This document shows positions 53,915 to 63,559 of a stretch of DNA of 64,000 nt, one piece after another. The notes beneath the pieces are model-generated. The model ran no database searches and was not told where the DNA came from. It worked only from the letters and a program-made list of their open reading frames with translations. Position numbers and translations under genes: made by a program. Every line of letters begins with the position of its first letter. Position 1 is the stretch's first letter. Where the stretch lies: contig VLTN01000057.1 of NCBI GenBank assembly GCA_008330645.1, positions 62,001 to 126,000 of the forward strand, written 5' to 3'. This DNA is from Cafeteria roenbergensis (taxonomy: Eukaryota; Sar; Bigyra; Bicosoecida; Cafeteriaceae).

Positions 53915-56900
53915 TCACACACGCGTACTCGCGTCCGGGACATCGGCGTGGGCCGGGGTGGACGCAGCCGACCTGGGCTGGAGGGCGTCTGGAGCGCCGC
54001 CGGTGGACTGCCCTGCCGCGAAGTCGTGCCTGCGGCTCGCGTTGGTGGCTGCCCGCTTGCCGCACGAGTATGATGCTGCCAGCATCATGGCCAGTACGGC
54101 CATTGCTGACACGCAGATGGCCACGATGGCGCCAGCCGAAATGTCGGAGGCGCCCAGGGAGCCGGCGCCGCTAAGGCCCGTTGCCGAGTTGCCGCCGGCG
54201 CTGCCGACCGAGGACGCGGTCGGGGTGGGGGTGGAGGTCGGGCTGGCGCTGACTGTGGTGGAGGGGGTGGGGCTGGCGCTGACGGTGGTGGAGGGGGTGG
54301 GGCTGGCGCTGACGGTGGTGGAGGGGGTGGGGCTGGCGCTGACGGTGGTGGAGGGGGACTGCGTCGCGCTGGGGCTGGCACTGGGGCTGGAAGATGATGA
54401 CGCGCTGGGGCTGGCACTGGGGCTGGACGATGATGACGCGCTGGGGCTGGCACTGGGGCTGGAAGATGATGACGCGCTGGGGCTGGCACTGGGGCTGGAC
54501 GATGATGACGCGCTGGGGCTGGCACTGGGGCTGGAAGATGATGACGCGCTGGGGCTGGCACTTGGGCTCGCCGATGGGGAGTGCGTTGCGCTGGGGCTCG
54601 GCGAAGCAGAGGCGGTTGTGCTTGGGCTTGGCGAAGCAGAGGGCGATGGGGTTGGGGCGTCGTCCCACTCCAGGCTATACAGCTCGTTGCCAACAGGATC
54701 GAGCGCGTCTGCGCTGATCACCAGTTGACCGTCGTACTGCTGCATGTACCACGGTCCGGAGCTGTCCGGCCCAGGGAGCAGGTCGAAGACCGTGAAGTTT
54801 CCAGACTCGGGGGAATACAACCACATCTTCTCGCCGTGCTCGTCCGTCGTGGCGAAGAACATCAGGTTCGACCCGACGACCAAGAGCTCGCCGTCGTAGT
54901 ATTCGGTGATGCTCTCTGGGAGCAGGTGCGACATCGACTCGATCGTCCCTGCGGCCACATTGACGCGCGCAAGCTCGATCACTTCAACGCCGTCGTCCAC
55001 CCACCACATGTAGAGCTGGTCATTGAGAGCCACCATGTAGTTCACATATGCGTCTTCCCCGGGGAGTGTCAGGACCTGCTCCATGGTGTCATCTTCCGAA
55101 TAGCTGAAAAGCACCAAGTTCTCTGACGCGGTCCATGCCAGGAAGAACATCGTATTGTTCGCTACTGAGAGAAACATGGGCTCGCTGCTGTCGATTCCAT
55201 CATTGATGTCCGCGACCATGTATGAGAAGCCGCTCTCCTCAAGCACCCAGAGCTCGACATTGTCTCCGTTTGCCCCGGCCGCGAAGAAGAGCCTGGACCC
55301 GAACGAGCACGGGTAAGCAATCTCCGAGTTTCTCTCCCACGGAGTGATGTCCGTCTCCCACTGAATCCCCTCGGACTCGCTGTAGCTGCCGAGCTCCCAG
55401 CCGCGGTTCGGGAACAAGCCAGTGAAGTAGAGCTTGCCGTTGTGCGAGACCATGTACTCGGGCTGCAGCCCGTCGTCATCCGGCATGTGATCGGCCACCA
55501 TGGAGACCCCGTGGGTCGAGTTGTACTTCCACAGCTCGGTGCCGTGGATGCCATCGTAAGCTGGGAAAAAGACTTGGCCGTCGTGGACCGTTGGGAATAC
55601 AATTTCAGCGTCCTTTGTCATCGGGTTCACGGGAGGAGGCATCATGACAGCGCCAGTGTCAGACAACGTGAACAGCTCCCCTTCATCATCCGGCACAAGA
55701 GAGAAAAACGGCTTGCCTTGAAACACCGCGAACCGGCCTGGCTCACAGCTATAGCCGAATGAGTCCACACTCTCCAGCGCCTCAGCACTTGTGCCATTGA
55801 ACTTGAAAATTTTGTAGCTACCGGACCCTTGCCTTGCATGAATGAGGAGTGATCCGTTGAATTCGCCCAAGATGCATGGCGACGAGGAACCGTCCGGATT
55901 GATGTCAACTGCCAGAACCGGGGCGTTGACCCCATCGTAAACCCAGAGTTCTTTGTCGTATTCGTTGTCTTTGCACTGGAAGTAGAGCTTGTCGGAATAC
56001 ACCGTGAGCGAATCGGGGCTGGAGCAGTCGTGAGGGACCTCACGAACGCCATGGGTCCTGTTGAATGAATGAAGCGCACGGGATCCGGTCTCAGTCGTGG
56101 CAACAAAGAAGAGCTCGTCCTGAAACGCAGTGAGGAACCTCGGATCGCCTCCAGAATATTCCGATACTGAGGAGAAGTTAAACACCATCCGCATCTCCTC
56201 CGCCGTGTTCATCGCCCAGAGATCGTATCTGCGGCTGTCTGTGATTCTTGCGCCGAAAAAGAGTTCGCCATCGTAGACGGCCAAGTACTTGACAGCAAAG
56301 GAACTGCTGGTGCTGATCGGCTTGGGCAACGCGCGAGTCTCGTTCGTGGAGGGGTCGAAAACCGACATATATGATTCAGAGGCTGGAGGATAGGCAACAA
56401 AGTACAGCTTTCCGTTGAACACACAAAGGTGATCGGGCTCCGAGTCCGCCGCACCTTCGCGGATGTCGGCTACGAGCTCGTACTCGCCGCTGACACTGCG
56501 CGACACGAGCTCGGCGCCAAGTTTCACATTCAGCATTGCGCCCATGTACAGCTTGTCGCCCAGCACAGCCAGGTCAGTGACCAATGAGGTGAGCGATGAC
56601 TCCTTGTTGATGTCGGCAACGAGCTTGGGAATCCGAGCCACGACGTTTGTGGCGGCTGACACGGCCGAGAACGCTTGGGAGAGCGCAAGCAAGCCAAGCG
56701 CCACTGGCACGACACGGCCGCTGCGAGGCACGGCCGAAGCGAAGGGACGAGCGAGACCACGGTGGAAGCGAGACGCAGGGACTGGGGGGGGGGGGGCTGG
56801 CCATTGCCGCGAGCGGCCCATCGGGCAGCCTTTGAAGCGCAGGGAGCTGACTCGGCGCCGACTCGGCTCGCTTTGGCGGTCTGCTCGACCCCTGCGCACA

Positions 56901-56984
56901 GCGAGGTCCGCCCACCTCGGCAGCATACGCAGGTGCGGGCGGCGCGCAAGCCCGAAGCTCTTACCATGCTCGCGAGACGGGCAT
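53915..56984 (-). CDS. Type I surface protein with ELW-type propeller repeats and a Ser/Pro/Thr stalk (intact copy)
   Basis: Exon 1 (56965-56984, 20 nt, MPVSRA) joins exon 2 (53915-56720) across a 244-bp phase-2 intron (GTAAGA...CTCGCAG), giving 941 residues. The junction creates a clean signal peptide, CGRVVPVALGLLALSQAFSA. About 650 residues follow of repeats of the type KLVADIN...GDKLYMGA...ELVS and DGVNAPVLAVDINPDGSS...ELWKYNSTHG, which resemble the bacterial and eukaryotic ELWxxDGT...DINPG repeat thought to form beta-propellers. Many N-glycosylation sequons are present. A mucin-like stalk of SSSSSPSASPSA and TPSTTVSASP repeats, one membrane helix (GAIVAICVSAMAVLAMMLAA) and a 45-residue cytoplasmic tail complete it. 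It should be a cell-surface adhesin or receptor; the ligand is unknown. A single-exon reading with an in-frame ATG at 56821 is possible but lacks the good signal peptide. Confidence 0.82.
54240..54560. repeat. Stalk-coding repeats (right copy)
   Basis: The region encodes four TPSTTVSASP-type units and five SSSSSPSASPSA units on the minus strand. It corresponds to the repeat at 50170-50460, with one extra TTVSASP unit. Confidence 0.85.
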
Positions 56985-57085
56985 CCTCTGAGGCGCCCGG
57001 AGCGCGAAAAGTGCCATTTTCCTCGACAGGCGAAGTTCGTTCGTCTGGCAAGGCGTGCCGATGCTCTGCAACCCCGCAGGGACCG

Positions 57086-57850
57086 GCCAAATGATTTGCC
57101 GGGTCCAGACACGACCAGCCCTGCCGTGGCGCCAAGTGCGAGAGCGCGAGGCAGGGGGCCGAGCGCGCCAGAGGTCCTCTCGAACACGTCGTGGGACGCC
57201 GCTTGCAGCGGGCGGTTCGGCGAGAGGCGCGCCGAAGCGGCCAGCTGTTCCTGCATGTCACCGCGACTCATCCACCGCGTGCAGTTCGCAGTCCCTGCGC
57301 ATGGGGCGTGCGCCCCCCCTCGGAATCCTGTCGCTCGGCGCCAATCAATGTGCCTGGTTGACAGATGCGCTCTCGGGCAGCGGTCTCGAATCCCAATTCG
57401 AGGTGCTTCGAAGGCAGCCGTTTTGTAACCTGCCCCCGTCAGGGCTTTTCTTGGGTCGAGTGTGTGTTGCGCGGAGCATGATGCGGGTATAGACCCCAAG
57501 GACTCAACTACCAAACCACGATCCACACATGCAGTGCAGCGCTCCCAGCAGCGCTCCCAGCAGCGAGCCAGCTCAGGCACATCCGCGGACCCAAATGCCA
57601 GCGCTGATTTGTTGAATTGCCACACCATTGCCGGCGCTACCAAGGTTGCTTCTCCATTGCCAACAAGAGCGCAGCCTCCGGCGCACATTCGCGTTTTGTG
57701 ACACAACGGGCTGGGGAGGCGCGTGGCCGAGGCAGAGGCTCTGCCGGAGTGACATGGCTTGCGGGCTGAAGGCCCACGTTTCCGCGCAGCGTCCCGGCTG
57801 GTTCCCTCGCGCACCGCCGGCCCTCCTGCGGAGTGCGAAGTCGCATCGTG
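57086..57850. other. Intergenic between divergent genes, no gene seen
   Basis: About 765 bp between the outer end of the right arm and the ABCB10 start. The open frames here are extensions of the surface-protein frame beyond its likely start, with no family-like sequence. The region must hold the promoters of both divergent genes. Confidence 0.45.
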
Positions 57851-60106
57851 ATGCTCAGCGCAGCGCGGTCGGGCTTGTCCCGCAGCCGGGCTCGTCGCTT
57901 CGCCCCGCGGCCGCTGTCGTGGCGGGGCTTTTCCGCTTCCGCAGTGCTCACGAGTGCTGACGGGCCGCAGCACGACGAGGGGGGCCTTCCAGTCGCTGCG
58001 GAGAAGCACGGCTGGCGCCGCATTCTCCGTGATGCCCTCCGCGAGGGCACCCGCTCAGTGGCTCGGCCGGCGGGTGCCGCACCAGGCCACGGGGGCCAGT
58101 CTCTGGCTGACGGGCCGTCGTCCGCAGACCCGGCTGCAGCTCAGCAGGCCGACGGTGCCGACCGCGCGAGCCTTCGCAGGTTCTTATCGTTGCTGTATCC
58201 AGAGCGGCACCTTGTGGCGGCGGCGGTGTCGACTATCGCGGTCACGAGCCCCGTGATGCTGCTGCTGCCGCGGGCAATCGGCGGCGTGCTCGACAGCGCG
58301 CTCGCGACTGAGCCCGGCGCCGCCGCCGGAATGAGCCCCAGCGTCGTTGTTGCGGGCCTCGCAGGCCTCTTCGCCGTCCAGGCGGGCCTCATTGGCTTCC
58401 GGTCGGGCGCGCTCGCCATCGCCGGCGAGCGCATCGCGACCCGCCTGCGCATCGACGCGTTTCGCTCCCTGCTTCGCCAGGACGTGGCGTGGTTCGACGA
58501 GCAGTCGACCGGCGACCTCGTGAACCGCCTGTCGTCCGACGCGACCGTGGTCCAGAAGGCCCTCACCACGCAGGTGGCCGCGGGGCTGCGCAACGGCGCC
58601 ATGGCCGTGGGCAGCACGGGCCTTCTCGTCTGGCTCTCGCCGTCCCTCGCCGCGGTGTCGCTCTGCGCGATCCCCCCGCTCGCCATCATGGCCCGCGGCT
58701 TCGGCAGGTACATGCGCGGCCGGCAGGAGCGGGTGCAGCGCGGGCTGGGCGACACGCTCAAGGTGGCCGAGGGGCTCGTGGCGGGGGTGCGCACCGTCAG
58801 GGCGTTCGGGGCCGAGAGACGCGAGCTCGCTCGGTTCGAGACCGCCGTGGGGGGCGCGCTGGAACAGGCCAGGCGGGTGTCCGTTGCGCAGGCGGGCTTC
58901 GACGCGGCTCTGCACTGGTCGACGAACCTGGCTCTGCTGGCCGTGCTCGGCTACGGGGGCTTCCTGGTGGAGTCCGGCGCCATGACGGCGGGCGACCTCA
59001 CGTCCTTCCTGATGTACTCGTTGTACGCGGGGTTTAATTTCGCCGGCCTGGGCAGCGTGTGGGCGGAGTGGCAGCGCGGCGTGGGGGCCTCGAGGCGTGT
59101 CTTCGCGGTGCTGGACGCGCAGCCCTCCATGCCCTCCGTGGTCGCACCGGCCTCCCTCGCCCGCGCCGACGCGGCGGCGGCGGCAGAGGCGGCGGCGGCA
59201 GAGGCGGCGGCAGAGGTGGCCAGTGGCGGCAGCGCGCTGTTCAACCCCGCCGCCGCGGAGGTGGAGGGCGTGGTGGCCTTCGATGACGTCACGTTCGCCT
59301 ACCCGACGCGGAGCGACGCGCCCGTGCTGCGCGGTTTCACGCTTGCCCTGGAGCCCGGCAAGACGACGGCGCTGGTGGGCGCGAGCGGGTCCGGCAAGTC
59401 GACGGCGGCGGCGCTGCTGCTGCGGCTGTACGACCCGCAGGGCGGCAGCGTGAGCCTGGACGGGCGCAACCTGCGCGAGTGGGCGGCCGGCGCACTTCGC
59501 GGCTCTGCCGTCGGACTGGTAGAGCAGCAGCCGCGCCTGGTGGCCGCAACGGTGCGGGACAACATCGCATACGGGCGGCCCGGCGCGAGCGACGAGGAGG
59601 TGTGGGCGGCGGCGCGGGACGCCAACTGCGCTGACTTCATCGCCGGCTTTCCCCAGGGGCTCGACACTCCTGTGGGGGAGGGGGGGCAGCAGCTGTCGGG
59701 CGGGCAGCGCGCCCGCGTCGCTCTGGCGCGCGTGCTGCTGGCGGCGCCGCCGGTGGTGGTGCTGGACGAGGCCTCGGCAGCGCTCGACGCCCGGAGCGAG
59801 GCCGCCGTCACGGAGGCGGTCAGGAGGGTCACTCGCGGCCGCACCGTGCTCACCATCGCCCACCGCCTCAGCACCATGCGCGCGGCCGATACCGTCGCGG
59901 TGCTGGAGGCGGGCCGCGTGGTCGAGCTGGGTCCCTTCAGCGCGCTGGCTGGCCGGCCGGACAGCAAGCTGTCGGCACTCCTCGCCGGCCAGCTGATCAG
60001 GAACGATGACGGGCGCGACGATGGAAGCGACGCTGGTGGTGACCACGGGAGCGACGGCAGCAGCGATGAGAGCGACGCAAGCGATGAGAGCGATCGGGAG
60101 AGATGA
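57851..60106 (+). CDS. ABCB10: Mitochondrial ABC half-transporter, ABCB10-like
   Basis: A single exon of 751 residues starts at the ATG at 57851. Residues 1-40 (MLSAARSGLSRSRARRFAPR onward) are basic and free of acidic residues, a typical mitochondrial presequence. The six-helix membrane domain covers about residues 90-400, with the coupling stretches RLRIDAFRSLLRQDVAWFDE and GDLVNRLSSDATVVQ typical of ABCB8/ABCB10. After an Ala/Glu-rich linker the nucleotide-binding domain has Walker A GASGSGKST from residue 510, Q-loop VEQQPRLV, signature LSGGQRA at 615, Walker B VVVLDEAS and switch His in AHRLS. Half-transporters work as homodimers in the inner membrane; ABCB10 is linked to haem and biliverdin metabolism. 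The C-terminal 35 residues are an acidic Asp/Ser tail encoded partly by a tandem repeat. Confidence 0.93.
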   Translation: MLSAARSGLSRSRARRFAPRPLSWRGFSASAVLTSADGPQHDEGGLPVAAEKHGWRRILRDALREGTRSVARPAGAAPGHGGQSLADGPSSADPAAAQQADGADRASLRRFLSLLYPERHLVAAAVSTIAVTSPVMLLLPRAIGGVLDSALATEPGAAAGMSPSVVVAGLAGLFAVQAGLIGFRSGALAIAGERIATRLRIDAFRSLLRQDVAWFDEQSTGDLVNRLSSDATVVQKALTTQVAAGLRNGAMAVGSTGLLVWLSPSLAAVSLCAIPPLAIMARGFGRYMRGRQERVQRGLGDTLKVAEGLVAGVRTVRAFGAERRELARFETAVGGALEQARRVSVAQAGFDAALHWSTNLALLAVLGYGGFLVESGAMTAGDLTSFLMYSLYAGFNFAGLGSVWAEWQRGVGASRRVFAVLDAQPSMPSVVAPASLARADAAAAAEAAAAEAAAEVASGGSALFNPAAAEVEGVVAFDDVTFAYPTRSDAPVLRGFTLALEPGKTTALVGASGSGKSTAAALLLRLYDPQGGSVSLDGRNLREWAAGALRGSAVGLVEQQPRLVAATVRDNIAYGRPGASDEEVWAAARDANCADFIAGFPQGLDTPVGEGGQQLSGGQRARVALARVLLAAPPVVVLDEASAALDARSEAAVTEAVRRVTRGRTVLTIAHRLSTMRAADTVAVLEAGRVVELGPFSALAGRPDSKLSALLAGQLIRNDDGRDDGSDAGGDHGSDGSSDESDASDESDRER

Positions 60107-60229
60107 GTGCGATCGGGAGAGATGAGTGCGATCGGGAGAGATGAGAGCGATCGGGAGAGATGAGTGCGATCGGGAGAGATGAGTGCGATCGGGAGAGATG
60201 AGTGCGATCGGGAGAGATGAGTGCGATGG
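60084..60229. repeat. 19-bp tandem repeat across the ABCB10 stop codon
   Basis: About seven copies of GATGAGTGCGATCGGGAGA, some with AGAGCG for AGTGCG, start inside the last codons of ABCB10 and run beyond its TGA at 60104-60106. The stop codon itself is part of a unit. Every unit contains CGATCG. Confidence 0.93.
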
Positions 60230-60821
60230 GGGCGCTGCCGCCGGCGCCGGCTGGGGTGCCGAGGCGGCGTTGGAGCAGGCTTGAGTGCCCTGTCCGAGCG
60301 CCGGAGGTGCTTCCGTGCGCGGCACCGCTGCCGTGTGCCGGCTCCGACTGCCCAGCTCTGCCAGCCAGCCGCGCATATGCTATTGTCCAATGCGAACCAA
60401 CTGTGTCGCGAGGCCTCAGGCGCTGCACTCTCGCGAACGCGCCCGTGTGCCGCCAGGGTGGTCTGCCGCTGCAGCGAGTGCCCGAGTGTGAGCGACGCGT
60501 CGCCCGCCCGGTGAGGTGTGCAAGCCACGCGGGAGCGAGATTAGGCGCCGCGACTGGGGGGCGTCACTCTCGCGACCACGGATGACGAGGGCACAACGAT
60601 ACACGCAGGAGGGCGATTGGGGGGACGATGGGAGAGGGCCAGGCTGGTGCGCGACGACCACGGGCAGGCGGAGGGGGTGGCCTGGTGCGCAGCACGCTGC
60701 GCCCGTTCACGTGCGGGGTGACGCAAAAGGAGCCGCGGCAGCATGCAATAGCGGCGGCGCCGGCGGGCGTGGCGGGATTGCACGTCAGCGCAGGAGCAGC
60801 CCGGCTCGGACGATCCGCCGC
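60230..60821. other. Convergent intergenic, no gene seen
   Basis: About 590 bp separates the repeat after ABCB10 from the NDUFA13 stop. No gene or regulatory motif could be supported. Confidence 0.45.
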
Positions 60822-61412
60822 CTAACGGGAGCCGGCGCCGTCGAAGAGGCGCGGGTCCATCTCGTCGAACGCGGGCGCCTTGGGCCGGGCGGTCATGTAC
60901 GGGCTCTGGTTCACGACCCACTTGGGGTCGGATGCCATGAGCTCGCGCTCGGTGTCGATGAGCGCCTTGTTGCGGCGAGGGGCCGTCACGTCCTCGACCG
61001 CCTGCAGCACGTACGCGCGCTCGAAGCGCTCGTTGATCTTGGCGAGCTCGATGTAGCGGCGCTCGTCCGTGGTGCGCACGTAGTAGAGCAGTCCGCCGAT
61101 GCTGATGGCGGCGGTGCCGGCGAGGAGCGCCCAGCTGGGCGGGCCGCGCACGGTGCGCTTCAGCTGCACGCTGCGGGCGAAGGGGTCAACAACAGCAGCA
61201 GCGCCAGGCGCGGGAGCGCGGCGCGGGGGCCGGGGAGCACGCGGTGGCGGCGGGGCGGCCGAGAGGCTGCCGAGCGAGGGTGGGCAAGGGCGGCGCAACA
61301 ACCCAAAGCAGCGCGCGCTCGCGCCGCGGGCCGCTCACTTGAGGGCGGGGAAGCCGCCCTTGCGCGGCATCTCCTGGATGATCTGGCGCCGGGTCGGGGG
61401 CACGGTCGCCAT
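60822..61412 (-). CDS. NDUFA13: NADH:ubiquinone oxidoreductase subunit A13 (GRIM-19)
   Basis: Exons 61339-61412 and 60822-61170 join across a 168-bp phase-2 intron (GTGAGC...CCGCAG) to give 140 residues, near the usual 144. The start MATVPPTRRQIIQEMPRKGG parallels the family's QDMPPPGG region. A single membrane helix (WALLAGTAAISIGGLLYYV) follows, then the conserved ERRYIELAKINERFERAYVLQAVED, ELMASDPKWVVNQSPYMT and a short C-terminus. GRIM-19 is an accessory subunit of mitochondrial complex I at the base of the membrane arm, inserted through its own uncleaved helix. The gene is head to head with RPS29. Confidence 0.92.
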
Positions 61413-61637
61413 GGCTGCCTGCTCGCGCGAGGAGCGTGCAGCCGGGCGGCCCGGCTTTTCGCGGTCGGCTCTGGCAGCGTCCAACAGGTCTTGGCCGCGA
61501 TCGCAAACATCGGCGGCCGGCTTCGCGGCGACGGCGGCTCTGCCCTTGGTGAATCGACGAACCGTGACGGCCGCCCGCACCCTCGAGGAACCCGGTCCCG
61601 TAGCCCCCGCACGGACACCCGACCCGCCCCGGACGTC
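61413..61637. promoter_or_regulatory. Divergent promoter of NDUFA13 and RPS29
   Basis: A 225-bp region separates the start codons of the two genes. It contains GGCTCTGCC at about 61536 and CGGCTCTGG at about 61475, copies or near copies of the dispersed word. No TATA-like element is seen. Shared control of a complex I subunit and a ribosomal protein gene is plausible but untested. Confidence 0.45.
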
Positions 61638-62254
61638 ATGGCCCACCTCATGAACACCCACCCCCGCAAGTACGGCAAGGGCTCCCGCCAGTGGTGAGTC
61701 CGTGGCGACGCCAGGAGCATTCAACGCAGCGGCCTTTGTCCTTGCCGGCAGCCAGGCGCCGCGCGCTCTCCCAGGGATCCGGAGCGGGCAGCGGCAGACA
61801 CCGGTGGAAGCGAGGGTGCCGTTCTATTGGGTCGCCCTGGAGACTGGGTCGCCGGGGCCTGGGTCTTGGCCTCCGGGCGGGCTCGCGAGGCAGGGCCGCT
61901 TGCCTGCAAGCTTCGGCCAGCCCTGCCGAGGTCCAGAGGTGGCTCGCAGCCGCTGTGGGGGCGCCACGGTGGGCCGGGACGATTGCGCCGACCAGCGAGG
62001 CGCGATTCGGACGCCGTGGCGGGCTTCGCCGGCGGGGAAGCGCCCTCGGTGGGCAGATGCGCGAGCCCTTGCTCGAGGCCAGTTTGCAACCCCGGGTTTG
62101 CCCTTGTTTTGTGCCTTTCCTCCCCTCCGCCTGTCGCTCTCGCAGCCGTGTGTGCACCGCCCGCAGCGGCCTCATCCGCAAGTACCACCTCTTCGTGTGC
62201 CGCCGGTGCTTCCGCGAGCGCGCCGCCCAGATCGGCTTCCTCAAGCTCAACTGA
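61638..62254 (+). CDS. RPS29: Small ribosomal subunit protein uS14 (RPS29)
   Basis: Two exons, 61638-61693 and 62146-62254, give 54 residues (usual length 56) across a 452-bp phase-2 intron with GTGAGT donor and TCTCGCAG acceptor. The product reads [19 protein letters not shown], then [20 protein letters not shown], then [15 protein letters not shown]. The zinc ligands are two Cys-x-x-Cys pairs, the first completed by the splice, and the [10 protein letters not shown] and GLIRKY blocks are diagnostic. It is a zinc-binding protein of the cytosolic 40S head. The intron is longer than the coding sequence. Confidence 0.96.
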
Positions 62255-62484
62255 GCTGCTGATGGGACGAAGCAAGCCTCCGTCTCTGCGCGCGCCCCCG
62301 GTCTCCGTGGAGGGGTGCGCGCGCGGGGAGCGAGTGCGTGTGCGCGACTTTGTGTGTGCGCACGCGCGCGCGTCGGGCAGGTGCTGACGAAACAACGGGT
62401 TCTCGGGGACGAGCCTCCTGGCAGCGCGCTGCGCACACGTTCCGCACTTGTCCGGCTGGCGGCAGGCAAACGGTCCGTAGCGCA

Positions 62485-63261
62485 TTACTTGAGCAGGCGG
62501 AAGCCCTTGCACAGCACCCGGGCCACGGTCCGCGGGTAGGGCTTGAGGGCAATTGCCGTGTGGATGCCCTCGGGCTGCTCGACCCAGGCGTGGAATCGCG
62601 CTCCCCGCTCGCGCAGCTTGGTCGCAGCGTTTTGCAGCGCTGTCTCGCTCTTGGCCTCGTAGACCACCTTGTGCATGCCAAGCAAATTGTCGGCGTGCAA
62701 GTATGCCGTCGTGGCCTCGTCGTGCCGGTTCTCCTCCACCGCGGCCATGCTCGCTGCAGGATGCGCGCAGCACAGGCGCCAAAGCGCTCGCACAATGGAA
62801 GCTGCAGGGCGGCGCCAGCCGCATCGCGCAGGCGCGCGTGCGCCTCGAGCGGCCTGCCACACGTGACTCCGAGGGGAGAAGCGACCGCGCTGGAGCCACT
62901 GCACACGCCGATTGCGCTGGCGCGAGAAGACTCACCGTGACACGCCTGCGCCATCAGGGCGCCCAGCGGCCATTCCAAATCCTGCGAACCACGCGGGGCG
63001 CGGCACAGACGAGCGAGGCGGCCAGGTATCGCATGTGGACCGCCCGGAGACGACAACAATCACGCTGGGAGCTTTGTTGCGGACCAGACAGTGGGAGCAG
63101 CCCCGCCTTGCACGGCCACGCACCTTGCGAACGATGATACACTGCACAATGGGGTCTTCCTCTGTCTCGGGCGTCGGCGCTGTGGCGGGGGCATCTGTGT
63201 GCGCACCCTCGCAAGCCTTGGGTGCTGCAATCGATGAGTCCGGGGGCGCGGCTGCCGCCAT
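62485..63261 (-). CDS. PTRHD1: PTRHD1-like peptidyl-tRNA hydrolase domain protein
   Basis: Three exons, 63124-63261, 62936-62981 and 62485-62753, give 150 residues; introns are 142 bp (phase 0, unusual GTGCGT donor) and 182 bp (phase 1, GTGAGT). The joined product reads IVQCIIVRK, then DLEWPLGALMAQACHA, then NLLGMHKVVYEAKSETALQN, then WVEQPEGIHTAIALKPYPR and the C-terminal KGFRLLK, matching PTRHD1 throughout. This family has the archaeal/eukaryotic Pth2 fold, but hydrolase activity of PTRHD1 has been questioned. The N-terminal 30 residues are a short disordered leader. It lies tail to tail with RPS29, 230 bp apart. Confidence 0.92.
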
Positions 63262-63559
63262 ATTAGCCACTGGTGGACCGGAGGCGAAACGACGCACTCG
63301 TCCTTTGATCGGCTTGGCTGGTGGTGGGCCGGACCGCGCGGCTGACGAGTGCCGCGTGCAACCGGCCTGCTCACTGTTTTGGCGCTCAGACTTGGAGGCC
63401 TGAATCTGCAAATGACAAAAACAGTTGTTGACTTGGAGTTGGCGGTCCGATATTCGACAGTCGTGTGCAAAGACGAGCACAGCACTGTCAGCTGAGAGCG
63501 CACACACCGCACAGACCCTCGCGCCGTAGCACGCAGCCACGCCGGCCACAGAACATGCC
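63262..63559. other. Intergenic between minus-strand genes
   Basis: Just under 300 bp, moderately AT-rich around 63400-63480 (AAATGACAAAAACAGTTG). It probably carries the PTRHD1 promoter; no defined motif. Confidence 0.4.

Larger units (their letters stand above)
53430..57085. repeat. Right arm of a diverged inverted duplication
   Basis: This is the reverse-complement counterpart of 47630-51670. It carries the intact gene copy with about 480 bp beyond its stop and about 100 bp upstream of its start codon. The near-identical part is 53907-55597; the outer part and the inner flank are much more diverged. Endpoints are estimated by eye. Confidence 0.85.

Noticed and set aside
57370-57420. tRNA-like stretch around TCGAATCCCAATTCGAGG
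   Set aside because: The short palindrome resembles a T-arm, but no acceptor stem, D-arm or anticodon arm can be paired around it.
56985-58009. Upstream extension of the surface-protein frame
   Set aside because: The open frame continues beyond the gene start and even overlaps ABCB10 antisense, but the two-exon model with a 20-nt first exon gives a proper signal peptide and matches the paralog.
58184-60376. Minus-strand frame of 730 codons over ABCB10
   Set aside because: Shadow of ABCB10; its only regular part is the translation of the 19-bp repeat.
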